Notes: generated by a model not told the origin, from the letters alone. Positions 1 through 8,363 are shown, numbered from the stretch's first letter. The stretch is 64,000 nt of DNA from Croceicoccus marinus (GCF_001661675.2 NZ_CP019603.1:697622-761621), one strand, 5' to 3'. Translations and numbers: made by a program.

Positions 1-192
1 CAGGCCCGGCGCGGTCACCATCGAGGGCACTTTCGTGGCCGCGTTGGGGTCGGTCGGTGCGAAATGGGCGATCATGGCCCCGACTGCGGGGAACATCGAA
101 ACGATGGCCAGGATGGGCAGGAAACCGGCCAAAATCACCGTTATTCCCTGCGGTATCCCCGCCTTGCGTCCGGCGACGCCGTGCATGTTCAT
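1..192 (-). CDS. MFS transporter, N-terminal part (runs off left edge)
   Basis: The reverse strand from 192 reads about 64 codons without a stop to the window edge. It starts MNMHGVAGRKAGIPQG and continues into a hydrophobic first helix (VILAGFLPILAIVSMFPAVG), as in major facilitator permeases. A GGGAGAG ribosome-binding site precedes the ATG. It is divergent from the MFS gene at 351, with about 160 bp between them for control of both. The substrate is unknown; the neighbouring ring-cleavage operon suggests uptake of an aromatic or glycoside, which is inference. The rest of the gene lies outside the window. Confidence 0.75.
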   Translation of the reverse strand, partial: MNMHGVAGRKAGIPQGITVILAGFLPILAIVSMFPAVGAMIAHFAPTDPNAATKVPSMVTAPGL

Positions 193-350
193 TCGCGCTC
201 TCCCATCCATTTTCGGTCTCCGCGGCACGGCCGCAATTGCGGAATGCCCTTCAGGGACGATTGACCCTTACCGATTCCACGCGATAATAGAAGGATCATT
301 TTATTTTTGTCGAGTGCGGGTTTGAAAACTGCTGTCGGCGTGGAGGGGCG

Positions 351-1811
351 ATGACGGATTTCAATACTGCGGCGGCCAGGGCCGGCGACCATTCCGCGGT
401 TTCGGAAAGGCGCAAGTTCGTCGCATTCCTGACGGTGCTGACCGCCGTGGTGCTTGAAGTGGCCGATTCCACCATCGTCAATACCGCGCTGCCCGCTATT
501 CGCGACGGGTTGTCCGCTTCGCCGGCGGCGATGCAGTGGATCGTCGCGGGCTATCTGCTGACGCTGGGATCGTTGCTGCTGCTGGGCGGAAGGCTGGGCG
601 ACGCGTTCGGCCATTCGCGCGTGTTCCTGATCGGGGTCAGCGCTTTCATCCTGGCATCCGTCCTGTGCGGCCTGGCGCAGAGCCCCGAGCAGCTGGTGTG
701 GGCACGCATGCTGCAGGGCGCGACCGGCGCGGTGATGGCGCCGCAGACCATGGCGATCGTGCAATTGCTCTACACCCCGCTCGAACGCGTATCGAAGCTG
801 GCCTATTTCGGCGTGATCGTTGGGCTGGCCGCGATCATCGGGCCGATCGTGGGCGGCGTCCTGATCGAACTCGACCTGTTCGGCCTTGGCTGGCGGCTGG
901 TGTTCCTGATCAACCTGCCGATCGGCGTGGCGGCGGTCCTGGTGGGCTGGTTCGCGCTGCCGCCGCGGCAGGCGGAAAAGGATCTGCGCATCGATCCGGT
1001 CGGTGCGGCGATCTTCGCCGCGGGCTTCGGCGGCCTGCTCTATGCATTGATCCAGGGTGCCGAGGTGGGCGTAAGCGTCCCGCTTGCCGGGCTGTTCGCG
1101 GTGTCGGGCGTCCTCATCCTGTTCGGCTGGTTCCGGGCGCGCAGGCGCAGGCTGGCCGGATCGCCCGCGATAATCGAGCCGCGCCTGTTCGACATCGGCA
1201 CTTTCAAATGGGGCGTATTGTCCTCCTTCTGCTTCTCCAGCGCGGGGATCGGCTTCTTGCTGGTGCTGGCGGTATCGCTGCAGCAGGGGCTGGGGCTAAG
1301 CCCGCTGCAGACCGCGCTGGTGCATATCCCGTTCGGGGCAGGGGTGATGCTCGGCGTCGGCTTCCTGGTGCCGCGCCTGCTGCCGCGGCTGGGCAAGGCG
1401 CTGCCTGTCGCGGGCGGCTTCGCGATGATCGCCGGGACCACGCTGGTCCTGCAGGCGATCAAGGGCGGCAACGGCGGTGACGTCTTCCTCTATGCGGCGC
1501 TGCTGCTGGCGGGGATCGGGATGGGCACGATGTCGGGCCCGCTCGGCCCGATCGTCGTGGCAGAGGTTGATCGGCAGAACGCCGGCACCGCCAGCGCCAC
1601 GTTTCGCACCGCGCAGCAGATCGGCGGGGCCTTGGGCATTGCGCTGATCGGCGGCGCCTATTTCTCGGTCGTGGGCGAGGAATCGGTGGCGCGGCTGAAA
1701 GGGCTGGCTCCGGCCAATGCCGTTATGGCGCTGGCGCTTGGCCTTGCGATCCTGTGTGTGTTGAGGTTGCCGCGCGACATTTTTGGCCAGGGCCGGAATG
1801 CGCGGGATTGA
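351..1811 (+). CDS. MFS efflux/uptake permease, DHA2 (EmrB/QacA) family
   Basis: The product is 486 aa, the usual length for 14-helix DHA2 drug:H+ antiporters of the inner membrane. An acidic loop motif (GGRLGDAFGHSR, about residue 80) matches MFS motif A, and GPIVGGVLIE (about residue 170) matches the antiporter motif C region. The ATG at 351 follows GGAGGGG. The tail ends in charged residues without a further domain. It stands just upstream of the catabolic operon, on the same strand but separated by about 160 bp with an inverted-repeat cluster, so it may be expressed separately. Export of toxic aromatic intermediates or uptake of the substrate are both possible; the sequence does not decide. 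Confidence 0.85.
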   Translation: MTDFNTAAARAGDHSAVSERRKFVAFLTVLTAVVLEVADSTIVNTALPAIRDGLSASPAAMQWIVAGYLLTLGSLLLLGGRLGDAFGHSRVFLIGVSAFILASVLCGLAQSPEQLVWARMLQGATGAVMAPQTMAIVQLLYTPLERVSKLAYFGVIVGLAAIIGPIVGGVLIELDLFGLGWRLVFLINLPIGVAAVLVGWFALPPRQAEKDLRIDPVGAAIFAAGFGGLLYALIQGAEVGVSVPLAGLFAVSGVLILFGWFRARRRRLAGSPAIIEPRLFDIGTFKWGVLSSFCFSSAGIGFLLVLAVSLQQGLGLSPLQTALVHIPFGAGVMLGVGFLVPRLLPRLGKALPVAGGFAMIAGTTLVLQAIKGGNGGDVFLYAALLLAGIGMGTMSGPLGPIVVAEVDRQNAGTASATFRTAQQIGGALGIALIGGAYFSVVGEESVARLKGLAPANAVMALALGLAILCVLRLPRDIFGQGRNARD

Positions 1812-1829
1812 CCTGCACGATGGAGCAAA

Positions 1830-1855
1830 TTAGAAGTCTTATTCTAAATATAGAA
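1830..1855. promoter_or_regulatory. Cluster of alternating TTAGAA/TTCTAA half-sites, candidate operator
   Basis: TTAGAA (1830-1835) and TTCTAA (1842-1847) form a perfect inverted repeat with a 6-bp spacer. TTCTA (1842-1846) and TAGAA (1851-1855) form a second one with a 4-bp spacer sharing the middle arm. The site is AT-rich in GC-rich surroundings, about 120 bp upstream of the dioxygenase start, and fits a dimeric regulator controlling the operon. No regulator gene is visible in the window, so its family is unknown. Confidence 0.45.
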
Positions 1856-1973
1856 CAGATCATGGAGAGGCATCGTTTCTGCTCAGGCTGAACCTGTCTT
1901 TCCGGGATCGACAGCAGGCGCAGGCGCGCGGTGATGCTCGCCGCGGACTTGCGCCCGATCAAAGGAATTGCCC

Positions 1974-2879
1974 ATGAACGCCCGTGTTACGGAAATCCGC
2001 TATGTCGGTTACGGCACCAGTGACTTCGACGCCGAGCGCGCCTTCTATGCCGACGACTGGGGTCTGGTCGAAGTTGCGGCGACCGACGACATGGCGTGGT
2101 TCAAGACCCACGGCCATGACGAGCATCACGTCGTCCGCCTCCATCGGCGCGAAGGCAATTGCGTCGAGGTGATCGCGCTGGCCGCCGACAGCCGCGAGGA
2201 TGTGGATGCGCTGCTGGGCAAGGTGCAGGACGCCGGCTGCAGGATTATCCACGATGCGCGCGAGCTTGACGCGCCCGGCGGCGGCTATGGCTTCCGCTTC
2301 TTCTCGCCCGACGGCCTGCCGTTCGAGATCAGCGCCGATGTGAAGCGCGCCGACAAGCGGGCGATGGAACGCTGGGAAGGCATGCCGGTCAAGATCAGCC
2401 ATATCGTGCTGCATTCGCCGGACCATCAGGCGGCGGTGAAGTTCTTCACCGACGTGCTGGGCTTCAAGGTGTCGGACTGGCTGGGCGATTTCATGTGCTT
2501 CATGCGCTGCAACAGCGCGCATCACCGCATCGCGCTGCTGCCGGGGCCGCCGTGCCTGAACCATGTCGCCTATGACATGCTGTCGGTCGACGACATGATG
2601 CGCGGCGCCGCGCGGCTGAAGAAGCGCGGCACCGACCTGCGCTGGGGTCCGGGCCGCCACACCGCGGGCAACAACACTTTCAGCTATTTCACGACGCCAT
2701 CGGGCTTCGCGGTGGAATATACCTCGGAACTCGAGGAAGTCGATTTCGAGACGCACGAGCACAAGGTCCACGAACCCGGTCCGCAGGTGATGGACCAGTG
2801 GGGCACCGGTGTCGGCGGCCCGCAGACCATGCCCAAGCCCGAGGCCGATCCCTGCCTGTTCACTCCGGCGGAGGTCTGA
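1974..2879 (+). CDS. Two-domain extradiol ring-cleavage dioxygenase (VOC family)
   Basis: The protein is 301 aa with two vicinal-oxygen-chelate modules (about 1-125 and 138-260), the architecture of type I extradiol dioxygenases such as BphC. The expected Fe(II) ligands are present in the second module: His143 (KISHIVLHS), His197 (LNHVAYDM) and Glu248 (FAVEYTSE). Such enzymes cleave catechols next to the hydroxyls using O2 in the cytoplasm. The ATG at 1974 is preferred over an upstream in-frame TTG at 1968 because AAAGGAA ends just before it. It is the first gene of an operon; the hydrolase starts 4 bp after its stop. The substrate is not predictable from sequence alone. Confidence 0.9.
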   Translation: MNARVTEIRYVGYGTSDFDAERAFYADDWGLVEVAATDDMAWFKTHGHDEHHVVRLHRREGNCVEVIALAADSREDVDALLGKVQDAGCRIIHDARELDAPGGGYGFRFFSPDGLPFEISADVKRADKRAMERWEGMPVKISHIVLHSPDHQAAVKFFTDVLGFKVSDWLGDFMCFMRCNSAHHRIALLPGPPCLNHVAYDMLSVDDMMRGAARLKKRGTDLRWGPGRHTAGNNTFSYFTTPSGFAVEYTSELEEVDFETHEHKVHEPGPQVMDQWGTGVGGPQTMPKPEADPCLFTPAEV

Positions 2880-2882
2880 TCC

Positions 2883-4040
2883 TTGGCGCTCTATTCCCCC
2901 TTCAAGAACTACATCTGGAACCTGTCGGTCGCGATCGCGATGGAAAGCGGCGGGCGCATCGGCGAGATCGTCGACATGTGCCAACCGATCCTGGATGCCG
3001 CCGACAACGGCGCGGACGCCGGCACGCCGCTGTTCATGAAGCAATGGGCGGCGATGGGCCGCAAGCTGCTGGACCTTGCGGCCGAGGACGAGGCGAAGGG
3101 CCGCGCCTTCTCCGCCTCGAACAAGCTGGAGCGTGCCTCGCTCTATCTGTTCACGGCAGAGCGGATGCAGGGTCACGGCCATCCGGGCCGGACCGAGACC
3201 TATGCCATGGCGCGCGAGGCGTTCGACCGCTCGACCGCGCTGGGCAGGATCGAGCGCGAGCGTGTCGAAGTGCCGCTGGAGGGCGGCACCATGCCCGCGC
3301 TGTGGACCCGCGCGCCCGGAGACGGTCCGCGGCCTGCCGTGGTGTTCTGCAACGGCCTCGATAGCTGCAAGGAACTGCTCTACTGGACCCGCCTGCCCGA
3401 ACAGCTTGCCCGGCGCGGCATATCGACCCTGTGCGTCGACCAGCCGGGATCGGGCGAAGCGCTGCGCCTGCAGGGCATGCCGGTGGATCCGCATAGCGAG
3501 AGCTGGGCGTCGAAGGCGGTCGACTGGCTGGAACAGCAGGCGGAAGTCGACGCGAAGCGCATCGGCATGACTGGCATTTCGCTGGGCGGCCATTTCGCGC
3601 CGCGCGCGGTCGCCTATGAACCGCGCTTCGCCAGCGGCGCGGTGTGGGGCGCCAACCACAACTGGCGCGAAGTGCAGGACAAGCGCATGCAGCGCGAGGG
3701 CGAGAACCCGGTCCCGCATTACTGGGCGCATGTGCACTGGGCGTTCGGCGCGACGGACCAGGAGGACTTCCTGGAAAAGTCGCGGGAGATGAACCTCAAT
3801 GGCCACATGGACCGGATCAAGGTGCCGTTCCTTGTCACTCATGGCGCTAACGACCGCCAGATCAGCCCGTCCTATGCCGACGACCTCTACGACCAGCTGG
3901 TCAATTCGCCGCGCCGCGAGAAAATCATCTTCACCGCGCGCGAAGGCGGGGTCGAGCATGTCGGCGCCGACAACATGGCCTATGGCCGCGACCTCATCGC
4001 TGACTGGTTCGCCGAGACGCTGGGCGGAATGACCGCATGA
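2883..4040 (+). CDS. Alpha/beta hydrolase, FrsA/DUF1100-like, probable meta-cleavage product hydrolase
   Basis: The 385-aa protein has an N-terminal helical extension (1-130) and an alpha/beta-hydrolase core. The catalytic triad is clear: Ser233 in GISLGGH, Asp324 in THGANDRQ and His359 in GGVEHVG. The layout resembles 2,6-dihydroxypseudooxynicotine hydrolase, a C-C bond hydrolase of this fold. Directly after an extradiol dioxygenase, hydrolysis of the ring-fission product is the likely job; that is inference. The start is a TTG with GGAGG 8 bp upstream. The stop overlaps the next start (ATGA), indicating translational coupling. Confidence 0.85.
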   Translation: MALYSPFKNYIWNLSVAIAMESGGRIGEIVDMCQPILDAADNGADAGTPLFMKQWAAMGRKLLDLAAEDEAKGRAFSASNKLERASLYLFTAERMQGHGHPGRTETYAMAREAFDRSTALGRIERERVEVPLEGGTMPALWTRAPGDGPRPAVVFCNGLDSCKELLYWTRLPEQLARRGISTLCVDQPGSGEALRLQGMPVDPHSESWASKAVDWLEQQAEVDAKRIGMTGISLGGHFAPRAVAYEPRFASGAVWGANHNWREVQDKRMQREGENPVPHYWAHVHWAFGATDQEDFLEKSREMNLNGHMDRIKVPFLVTHGANDRQISPSYADDLYDQLVNSPRREKIIFTAREGGVEHVGADNMAYGRDLIADWFAETLGGMTA

Positions 4041-4363
4041 GCAGCATTGCAGAGGTACTTGTCGCCACCGAAAACGCCGCCCGATATGCCGCGCAGCTGG
4101 GCAAGCACTGGGCGCATAATCTGGATGTCAGCGAAAACGGCGACACAAGGCAGATCGTGTTCCCCAAAGACGCTCGCGGCGCGGAGTGGCAGGGCGATGC
4201 GCTGGTGACGCTCGACCCGCGGGACGATGCGCTGCTGGTGCGCATAGAGGCGAGCGAAGAGGGGCAGCGCGACGGCCTCAAGGGCGCGCTGCAGACCCAT
4301 ATCGACCGTTTCGCCCACCGCGAGGGTCCGCTGACCTACGACTGGCAGGATCTGCCGGGATGA
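4037..4363 (+). CDS. DUF2218 domain protein
   Basis: This is a 108-aa protein with the pattern of DUF2218: ATENAARYAAQLGKHWAHN near the N terminus, an IVFPKDARGAEW strand region, and the closing THIDRFAHREGPLTYDWQ. It is probably cytoplasmic. Its biochemical role is unknown; DUF2218 members often sit beside iron or redox genes. It overlaps the hydrolase stop by 4 bp and its own stop overlaps the following start, so it is a translationally coupled operon member. Confidence 0.85.
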   Translation: MSSIAEVLVATENAARYAAQLGKHWAHNLDVSENGDTRQIVFPKDARGAEWQGDALVTLDPRDDALLVRIEASEEGQRDGLKGALQTHIDRFAHREGPLTYDWQDLPG

Positions 4364-4788
4364 AGCGGGGTTTGGGTTCCGGTACCCTGCTGCCTCGGGC
4401 TGCACTGGCCCAGCCTTCGGCGCTGGCGCTCATGCTGCTCGACCCGGTCGAATTCGACCGTGCGGCGACCACCGGGAAGCCATCGCGTGACCATTCCGCG
4501 CCCGGACAATGGTTCGTGATGGGCGGGGATCCGACCCCGTCGGCAGGCACCGAACTGCCGCGGGACGAGCGGACAGCCTTCATCGCGCCGATCCATCCCC
4601 GTATGGGGGCGCGCACCCTGAATGCCTGCGGCCCGGTCGAATTCCATCTCTACAATGACGGCGGGCATGGTTTCGGGTTTGGCCGCCGGGGCAGTGCTTT
4701 GGCAGGGTGGATCCACGATTTCACCAGCTGGCTGCAGGTGCAGCCGCAGCCGGGCGCGGGGGACGTCGTCAACTTCAAATGCCGCTAG
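4360..4788 (+). pseudogene. Remnant of an alpha/beta hydrolase (esterase C-terminal part)
   Basis: An open frame of 142 codons begins with ATG overlapping the DUF2218 stop. Its second half, VEFHLYNDGGHGFGFG then WIHDFTSWLQ, is what is expected around the catalytic His of BD-FAE/acetylxylan-esterase-type hydrolases. GGDPTPSAGTELPRDERT before it resembles the segment preceding the catalytic Asp in the same family. There is no nucleophile motif and no N-terminal half, and the expected Asp region (IAPIHPRMG) is altered. I read it as a decayed, internally deleted gene; a short functional protein cannot be excluded. Confidence 0.5.
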
Positions 4789-4843
4789 CCACGCGGCACC
4801 GCCCCGCCGGGGCCGGATCATTGCAATAAAAGGGACAGGATAG

Positions 4844-5413
4844 ATGGAAACTAAGGCAGTCAGGCGCGTCGTCACCGGTCACGACCGGGAGGGGCGCGCG
4901 ATCATCCAGGAGGACGGCGCGGTGCCGCGCGTCCAGCAGGTCGGCGGGGCGATCGGCCCGATGTTCCACGAGGTGTGGAATACCCGCGCCACCCCCGCGC
5001 CCATCAACGCCGCCAGCGGCGAGCCTGCCGAGGACGGCATCGTGCTGGCGCCACCGAGGAACGGAACCCGCATCCGCATCCTGGACATTCCGCCCGAAGG
5101 CGAGGGCATCCGCAACATGACGCCCGAGGAAGCCGCCGCCCATTTCGCCGAGATCGGCGCAGGCCACGCCTCGAACGCGGCGAAGGAAGGCGCGAAGCAC
5201 GCGCTGATGCACCGCACCGAGACCATCGATTATGGCATCGTGCTGGAAGGCGAGCTGGTGCTGATCATGGACGAGGGCGAGACCACCGTGCGCGCGGGCG
5301 ACATCATCGTGCAGCGCGGCACCAACCATGGCTGGGCCAATCGCAGCGACCGCAACTGCCGCATCTGCTTCGTGCTGATCGACGGGGAGTTCGACGCCGA
5401 ACTGAAAGGCTGA
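4844..5413 (+). CDS. Cupin-domain protein
   Basis: The 189-aa protein has a C-terminal single cupin (about 115-180). MHRTETIDYGIVLEGELVL gives cupin motif 1 with His123, Glu126 and Glu135, and VRAGDIIVQRGTNHGW gives motif 2 with His162. The second histidine of the classic HxH motif is replaced, as in a large cupin subgroup found beside ring-cleavage and FAH genes. The N-terminal part (RRVVTGHDREGRAIIQEDG) is typical of that subgroup. It could be a metal-dependent isomerase, decarboxylase or dioxygenase acting on ring-fission products; the sequence does not decide. An AGGGA site precedes the ATG. Confidence 0.85.
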   Translation: METKAVRRVVTGHDREGRAIIQEDGAVPRVQQVGGAIGPMFHEVWNTRATPAPINAASGEPAEDGIVLAPPRNGTRIRILDIPPEGEGIRNMTPEEAAAHFAEIGAGHASNAAKEGAKHALMHRTETIDYGIVLEGELVLIMDEGETTVRAGDIIVQRGTNHGWANRSDRNCRICFVLIDGEFDAELKG

Positions 5414-5540
5414 AGCCGATGGACCGGCGGCCCCTTCCCTGTCCCGGTGCGTTGATGACCGGGGCAGGCGCGGTGCCTGTCGTTCCGACCGCCTTCGCAT
5501 GCCGCCATGGCGCCAGCCCCAAAAAATTCCGGAGTATCCC

Positions 5541-6506
5541 ATGAAATTCGCCACGCTTCGCAACGACACGCCCGATGGGCAACTGATCATGCTGTCCTCC
5601 GACGGCACGCACGCATTGCCGGTGGGTAAGGCGGCGCCTTCGATGCTGGCGCTGGTTGAGCGCTGGGACGAGGCGCAGGACGCGCTGGCGCAGACTCGCC
5701 AACGGCTGGAAGCCGGCGAGGGCACACCGGTGCCGGAAGGCGGTCTTGCCGCGGCCATGCCGCGTTCGTGGCAATGGCTCGACGGATCGGTGTTTCCGAC
5801 GCACGGCGAACTGATGCAGATCGCGTTCCATTTGCCGCCGATCGAGACCGACCGCCCGCTGATGTACCAGGGCATGTCCGACCGCTTCTATGGCCCACGG
5901 GACGACATCCCGTTCCCCAGCGCCGAACACGGCATCGATTTCGAGGGCGAATACGGGATCATCACCGACCACGTGCCGATGGGCACCTCGGCGGAAGAAG
6001 CGATGGACCGCATCCGCCTGCTGGTGCAGGTCAACGACTGGTCGCTGCGCGCCATTGCCCCGATCGAGATGAAGACCGGCTTCGGCTGGGTGCAGGCCAA
6101 GCCCGCATGCTCGATGGCGCCGGTCGCGGTCACGCCCGACGAGCTGGGCGACGCATGGCGCGACGCGCGCATCTGCCTCGATCTCGAGGTTGAGCTGAAC
6201 GGCAAGCGTTTCGGCCATGCCAATGGCCGCGAGATGGCGTTCGGCTTTCACGAGCTTGTCGCCCATGCGGCGCTGACGCGCGACCTGGTGGCGGGCACGA
6301 TCATCGGGTCGGGCACCGTGTCCAGCCCCGATTACGCGTCTGTCGGGTCGAGCTGCATTTCCGAAGTCCGCGCGATCGAGATGATCGCCGATGGCGAGCC
6401 GAAGACGCCTTTCATGTCCGCGGGCGACCGCATCCGCATGACGGGCCGGGCCGCCGACGGCTCTGCCCCGTTCGGCACCATCGACCAGAAAGTCGTGCTG
6501 GCGTGA
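5541..6506 (+). CDS. Fumarylacetoacetate hydrolase (FAH) family protein
   Basis: The protein is 321 aa with a small N-terminal domain and a C-terminal FAH fold. The divalent-metal carboxylates are seen in HGIDFEGEYGIITD (Glu135, Glu137) and VNDWSLR (Asp166). FAH relatives hydrolyse, hydrate or decarboxylate 2-oxo/2,4-dioxo acids at the end of meta-cleavage pathways, which fits the operon. The ATG at 5541 is chosen because GGAG lies 6 bp upstream and the family starts MKFATL-like; an in-frame ATG at 5499 is upstream of that site. It follows the cupin gene by 127 bp and precedes the TIM-barrel gene by 81 bp on the same strand. Confidence 0.88.
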   Translation: MKFATLRNDTPDGQLIMLSSDGTHALPVGKAAPSMLALVERWDEAQDALAQTRQRLEAGEGTPVPEGGLAAAMPRSWQWLDGSVFPTHGELMQIAFHLPPIETDRPLMYQGMSDRFYGPRDDIPFPSAEHGIDFEGEYGIITDHVPMGTSAEEAMDRIRLLVQVNDWSLRAIAPIEMKTGFGWVQAKPACSMAPVAVTPDELGDAWRDARICLDLEVELNGKRFGHANGREMAFGFHELVAHAALTRDLVAGTIIGSGTVSSPDYASVGSSCISEVRAIEMIADGEPKTPFMSAGDRIRMTGRAADGSAPFGTIDQKVVLA

Positions 6507-6587
6507 CCGGCCCGGACCCGCGCCGGGCATTCATGCCCCTATCCCGCAATCCCGCCGATCGACCGGCATAACCAAGGAGCCCATCGA

Positions 6588-7595
6588 ATGGCATCCAAGA
6601 TCCGCAGGGGCGTCAGCCTCTATAGTTTCCAGGAGGAGATGTTCCTCGGCCAGATGAGCGTGGAGGACTGTGTGTCCTTCGCCGCGTCCATCGGTGCCAA
6701 GGGCATCGAGGTCCTGCCCGAACAGAACATGCCCAGCTTTCCGAACGTCACCGATGCCGAGATCGCGGGCTGGCACGAGATGCTGGAACGGCATGGCTGC
6801 CATTTCACCTGCTATGACATGTTCCTCGACACCAAGCTGCGTAACGACCGGCTGCTGACCGATGACGAGCAGGTCGAGAGCATCCGCCGCGACCTGACCT
6901 TGTGCAACCGCATGGGCATCCGCAACATGCGCGTGCTGATCTTCGTGCGGCCCGACATCCTGGAACGCTGCGTCCCTTATGCCGAGGAGCTGGACGTGCA
7001 CATGGGCGTCGAGGTCCATGCGCCGTGGTATCTGGACCACCCGTGGATCCTGCGCACGATCGAGGTCGCGGACCGGCTGAACACCAGGCACCTGGGTATC
7101 CTGCCCGATATGGGCATCTTCATGAAGCACTATGTGCCCGAGATGCGCGCCCGTTTCGAACGCGAGGGCGCGCGTCCGGAAATCACCCAGTTCATCGTCG
7201 ACCAGCACGAGGAAAAGGTGATGTGCGAATACACCATCTACGAGGTCGCGGTGAAGATGAAGGGCAACCCGACCGAGATTCGCATGGCCGAGACATTGCG
7301 CCACGCGCCCTTTGCCAATCCCAAGCGGATCGGGGATTTCGCGCCCTATTTCCGGCACATCCAGGCCAAATTCTATGGCATGACCGAGGATTGCCGTGAT
7401 CCGGCGCTGGCCTATGACGAGGTGATCCCGGAACTGGTGAAGGCAGGCTGGGAAGGCACGCTGTCCAGCGAATACGAAGGCAATCGCTGGGTACAGGACG
7501 TCGAGGACGTCGACAGCCGCGAACAGGTGCGCCGCCAGCACGAGATGTTCAAGCGCCTGCTGGGCGAAACCGCAAACGGGCAGGAGGACGCCTGA
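6588..7595 (+). CDS. Sugar isomerase/epimerase TIM barrel, C-glycoside deglycosidase alpha-subunit-like
   Basis: The 335-aa protein is a xylose-isomerase-like (AP endonuclease 2) TIM barrel. Candidate metal ligands are Glu142 (VEVHAPW), Asp174 (ILPDMG), His257 (YFRHIQ) and Glu295 (SSEYEG). AAGGAG precedes the ATG. Its stop overlaps the start of a DUF6379-type gene (TGATG). This exact pairing is the hallmark of C-glycoside deglycosidases (DgpB/DgpC, CarB/CarC), which cleave 3-oxo-C-glycosides after oxidation of the sugar. The usual oxidoreductase partner is not seen here but could lie beyond the left edge. Acting on a non-sugar ring-fission product is the alternative. Confidence 0.8.
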   Translation: MASKIRRGVSLYSFQEEMFLGQMSVEDCVSFAASIGAKGIEVLPEQNMPSFPNVTDAEIAGWHEMLERHGCHFTCYDMFLDTKLRNDRLLTDDEQVESIRRDLTLCNRMGIRNMRVLIFVRPDILERCVPYAEELDVHMGVEVHAPWYLDHPWILRTIEVADRLNTRHLGILPDMGIFMKHYVPEMRARFEREGARPEITQFIVDQHEEKVMCEYTIYEVAVKMKGNPTEIRMAETLRHAPFANPKRIGDFAPYFRHIQAKFYGMTEDCRDPALAYDEVIPELVKAGWEGTLSSEYEGNRWVQDVEDVDSREQVRRQHEMFKRLLGETANGQEDA

Positions 7596-7984
7596 TGTTC
7601 GACAAATACACCATCGATCCCGACAGCGTCACCGACATCGGCCCCGCGGACAGCCCGACCGGTTTCAGCTTCACCACCAAGCTGGGCTATTATCGCGGGC
7701 TGACCCTGTCGATGCTGGAGGAGCTGACCGTGGCCGTGGACGGCAAGGAACTCCCGCGCGAGGCGGTGAGCTTCGACGACGGCAATGGCCCGATCACGCT
7801 GGAGGAGATGGAGACCGCCTATGACCGGCGCTGGAACTTTGGTGCTCCGGCCACGCTGTCGGTCACCTATCCCGGCGGCTTTCCCAAGGGCGAGCACACT
7901 CTGTCGCTGAAGCAGAGCCTGCGCATCAGCTATATGCCGTTCCCGGCGGTGCGCTTCACCGAAAAGACCATCGTTAAGGGCTGA
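7595..7984 (+). CDS. DUF6379-type protein, C-glycoside deglycosidase beta-subunit-like
   Basis: The 129-aa, probably all-beta protein has the pattern I associate with the small subunit of C-glycoside deglycosidases: FSFTTKLGYYRGLTLSMLEE, then TVAVDGKELPREAVSF, RRWNFGAPATLSVTYPGG and GEHTLSLKQSLRISYMPF. In characterised enzymes this subunit packs on the TIM-barrel subunit and helps shape the active site. Its start overlaps the stop of the TIM-barrel gene, so equimolar synthesis is likely. It is the last operon gene; a strong hairpin lies 7 bp after the stop. I assign it from remembered family features, not a search. Confidence 0.75.
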   Translation: MFDKYTIDPDSVTDIGPADSPTGFSFTTKLGYYRGLTLSMLEELTVAVDGKELPREAVSFDDGNGPITLEEMETAYDRRWNFGAPATLSVTYPGGFPKGEHTLSLKQSLRISYMPFPAVRFTEKTIVKG

Positions 7985-7991
7985 CGACATG

Positions 7992-8019
7992 GCGGCCTGC
8001 CAATCGCTTGGCAGGCCGC
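7992..8019 (+). terminator. Perfect 12-bp hairpin ending the catabolic operon
   Basis: GCGGCCTGCCAA and TTGGCAGGCCGC pair perfectly around a TCGC loop, directly after the stop at 7984. There is no strong T-run, so termination may be assisted or the hairpin may protect the mRNA end. Confidence 0.7.
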
Positions 8020-8086
8020 GCTTGGCCGGTGTTTTATCGCCGGTGTATTATCGGAACCGCGATCGCAGCGACGCTGCCCCCGCGGT

Positions 8087-8308
8087 TCAGGTTCGGATGG
8101 CCAGTTCCGCGCGCTGCTGCGCAAGGTCGGCCATTTGCGCCTTACTCCACGCGCAGGCGGCCGCAGCCCCCAGCCCGTGCCGAAGGACGCTGATCCGCCC
8201 GGCGATCGAGGAAGCGCCGGCAGGCCCTGCCAGCAAGTCGTCATCGTTCGCAGCGGCAGCGCCGACCGGCGCGCCCTGGCGCAAGACATCGTCACGGTTC
8301 GGGTCCAT
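8087..8308 (-). CDS. Small hypothetical protein
   Basis: A 73-aa frame on the minus strand starts MDPNRDDVLRQGAPVG and ends AQMADLAQQRAELAIRT. An AGGAGA site sits 6 bp before the ATG at 8308, the main support for it being real. It is alanine-rich with a likely helix at the end. No family is recognised. It lies downstream of the IF-1 remnant on the same strand. Confidence 0.4.
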   Translation of the reverse strand: MDPNRDDVLRQGAPVGAAAANDDDLLAGPAGASSIAGRISVLRHGLGAAAACAWSKAQMADLAQQRAELAIRT

Positions 8309-8363
8309 CGCGCTTCTCCTGCAAGGCGGCGATGCTGGCGCATGCCGCCGGATTGATGTTGTT

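Noticed and set aside
1959..3959. 666-codon open frame on the minus strand opposite the dioxygenase and hydrolase
   Set aside because: It is the antisense of two well-supported enzymes; its product is His/Arg/Ala-rich without any domain. Long antisense frames are expected in GC-rich DNA.
5304..7541. Long minus-strand frames (408 and 336 codons) opposite the FAH and TIM-barrel genes
   Set aside because: Antisense of clear genes, low-complexity composition, no ribosome-binding sites or motifs.
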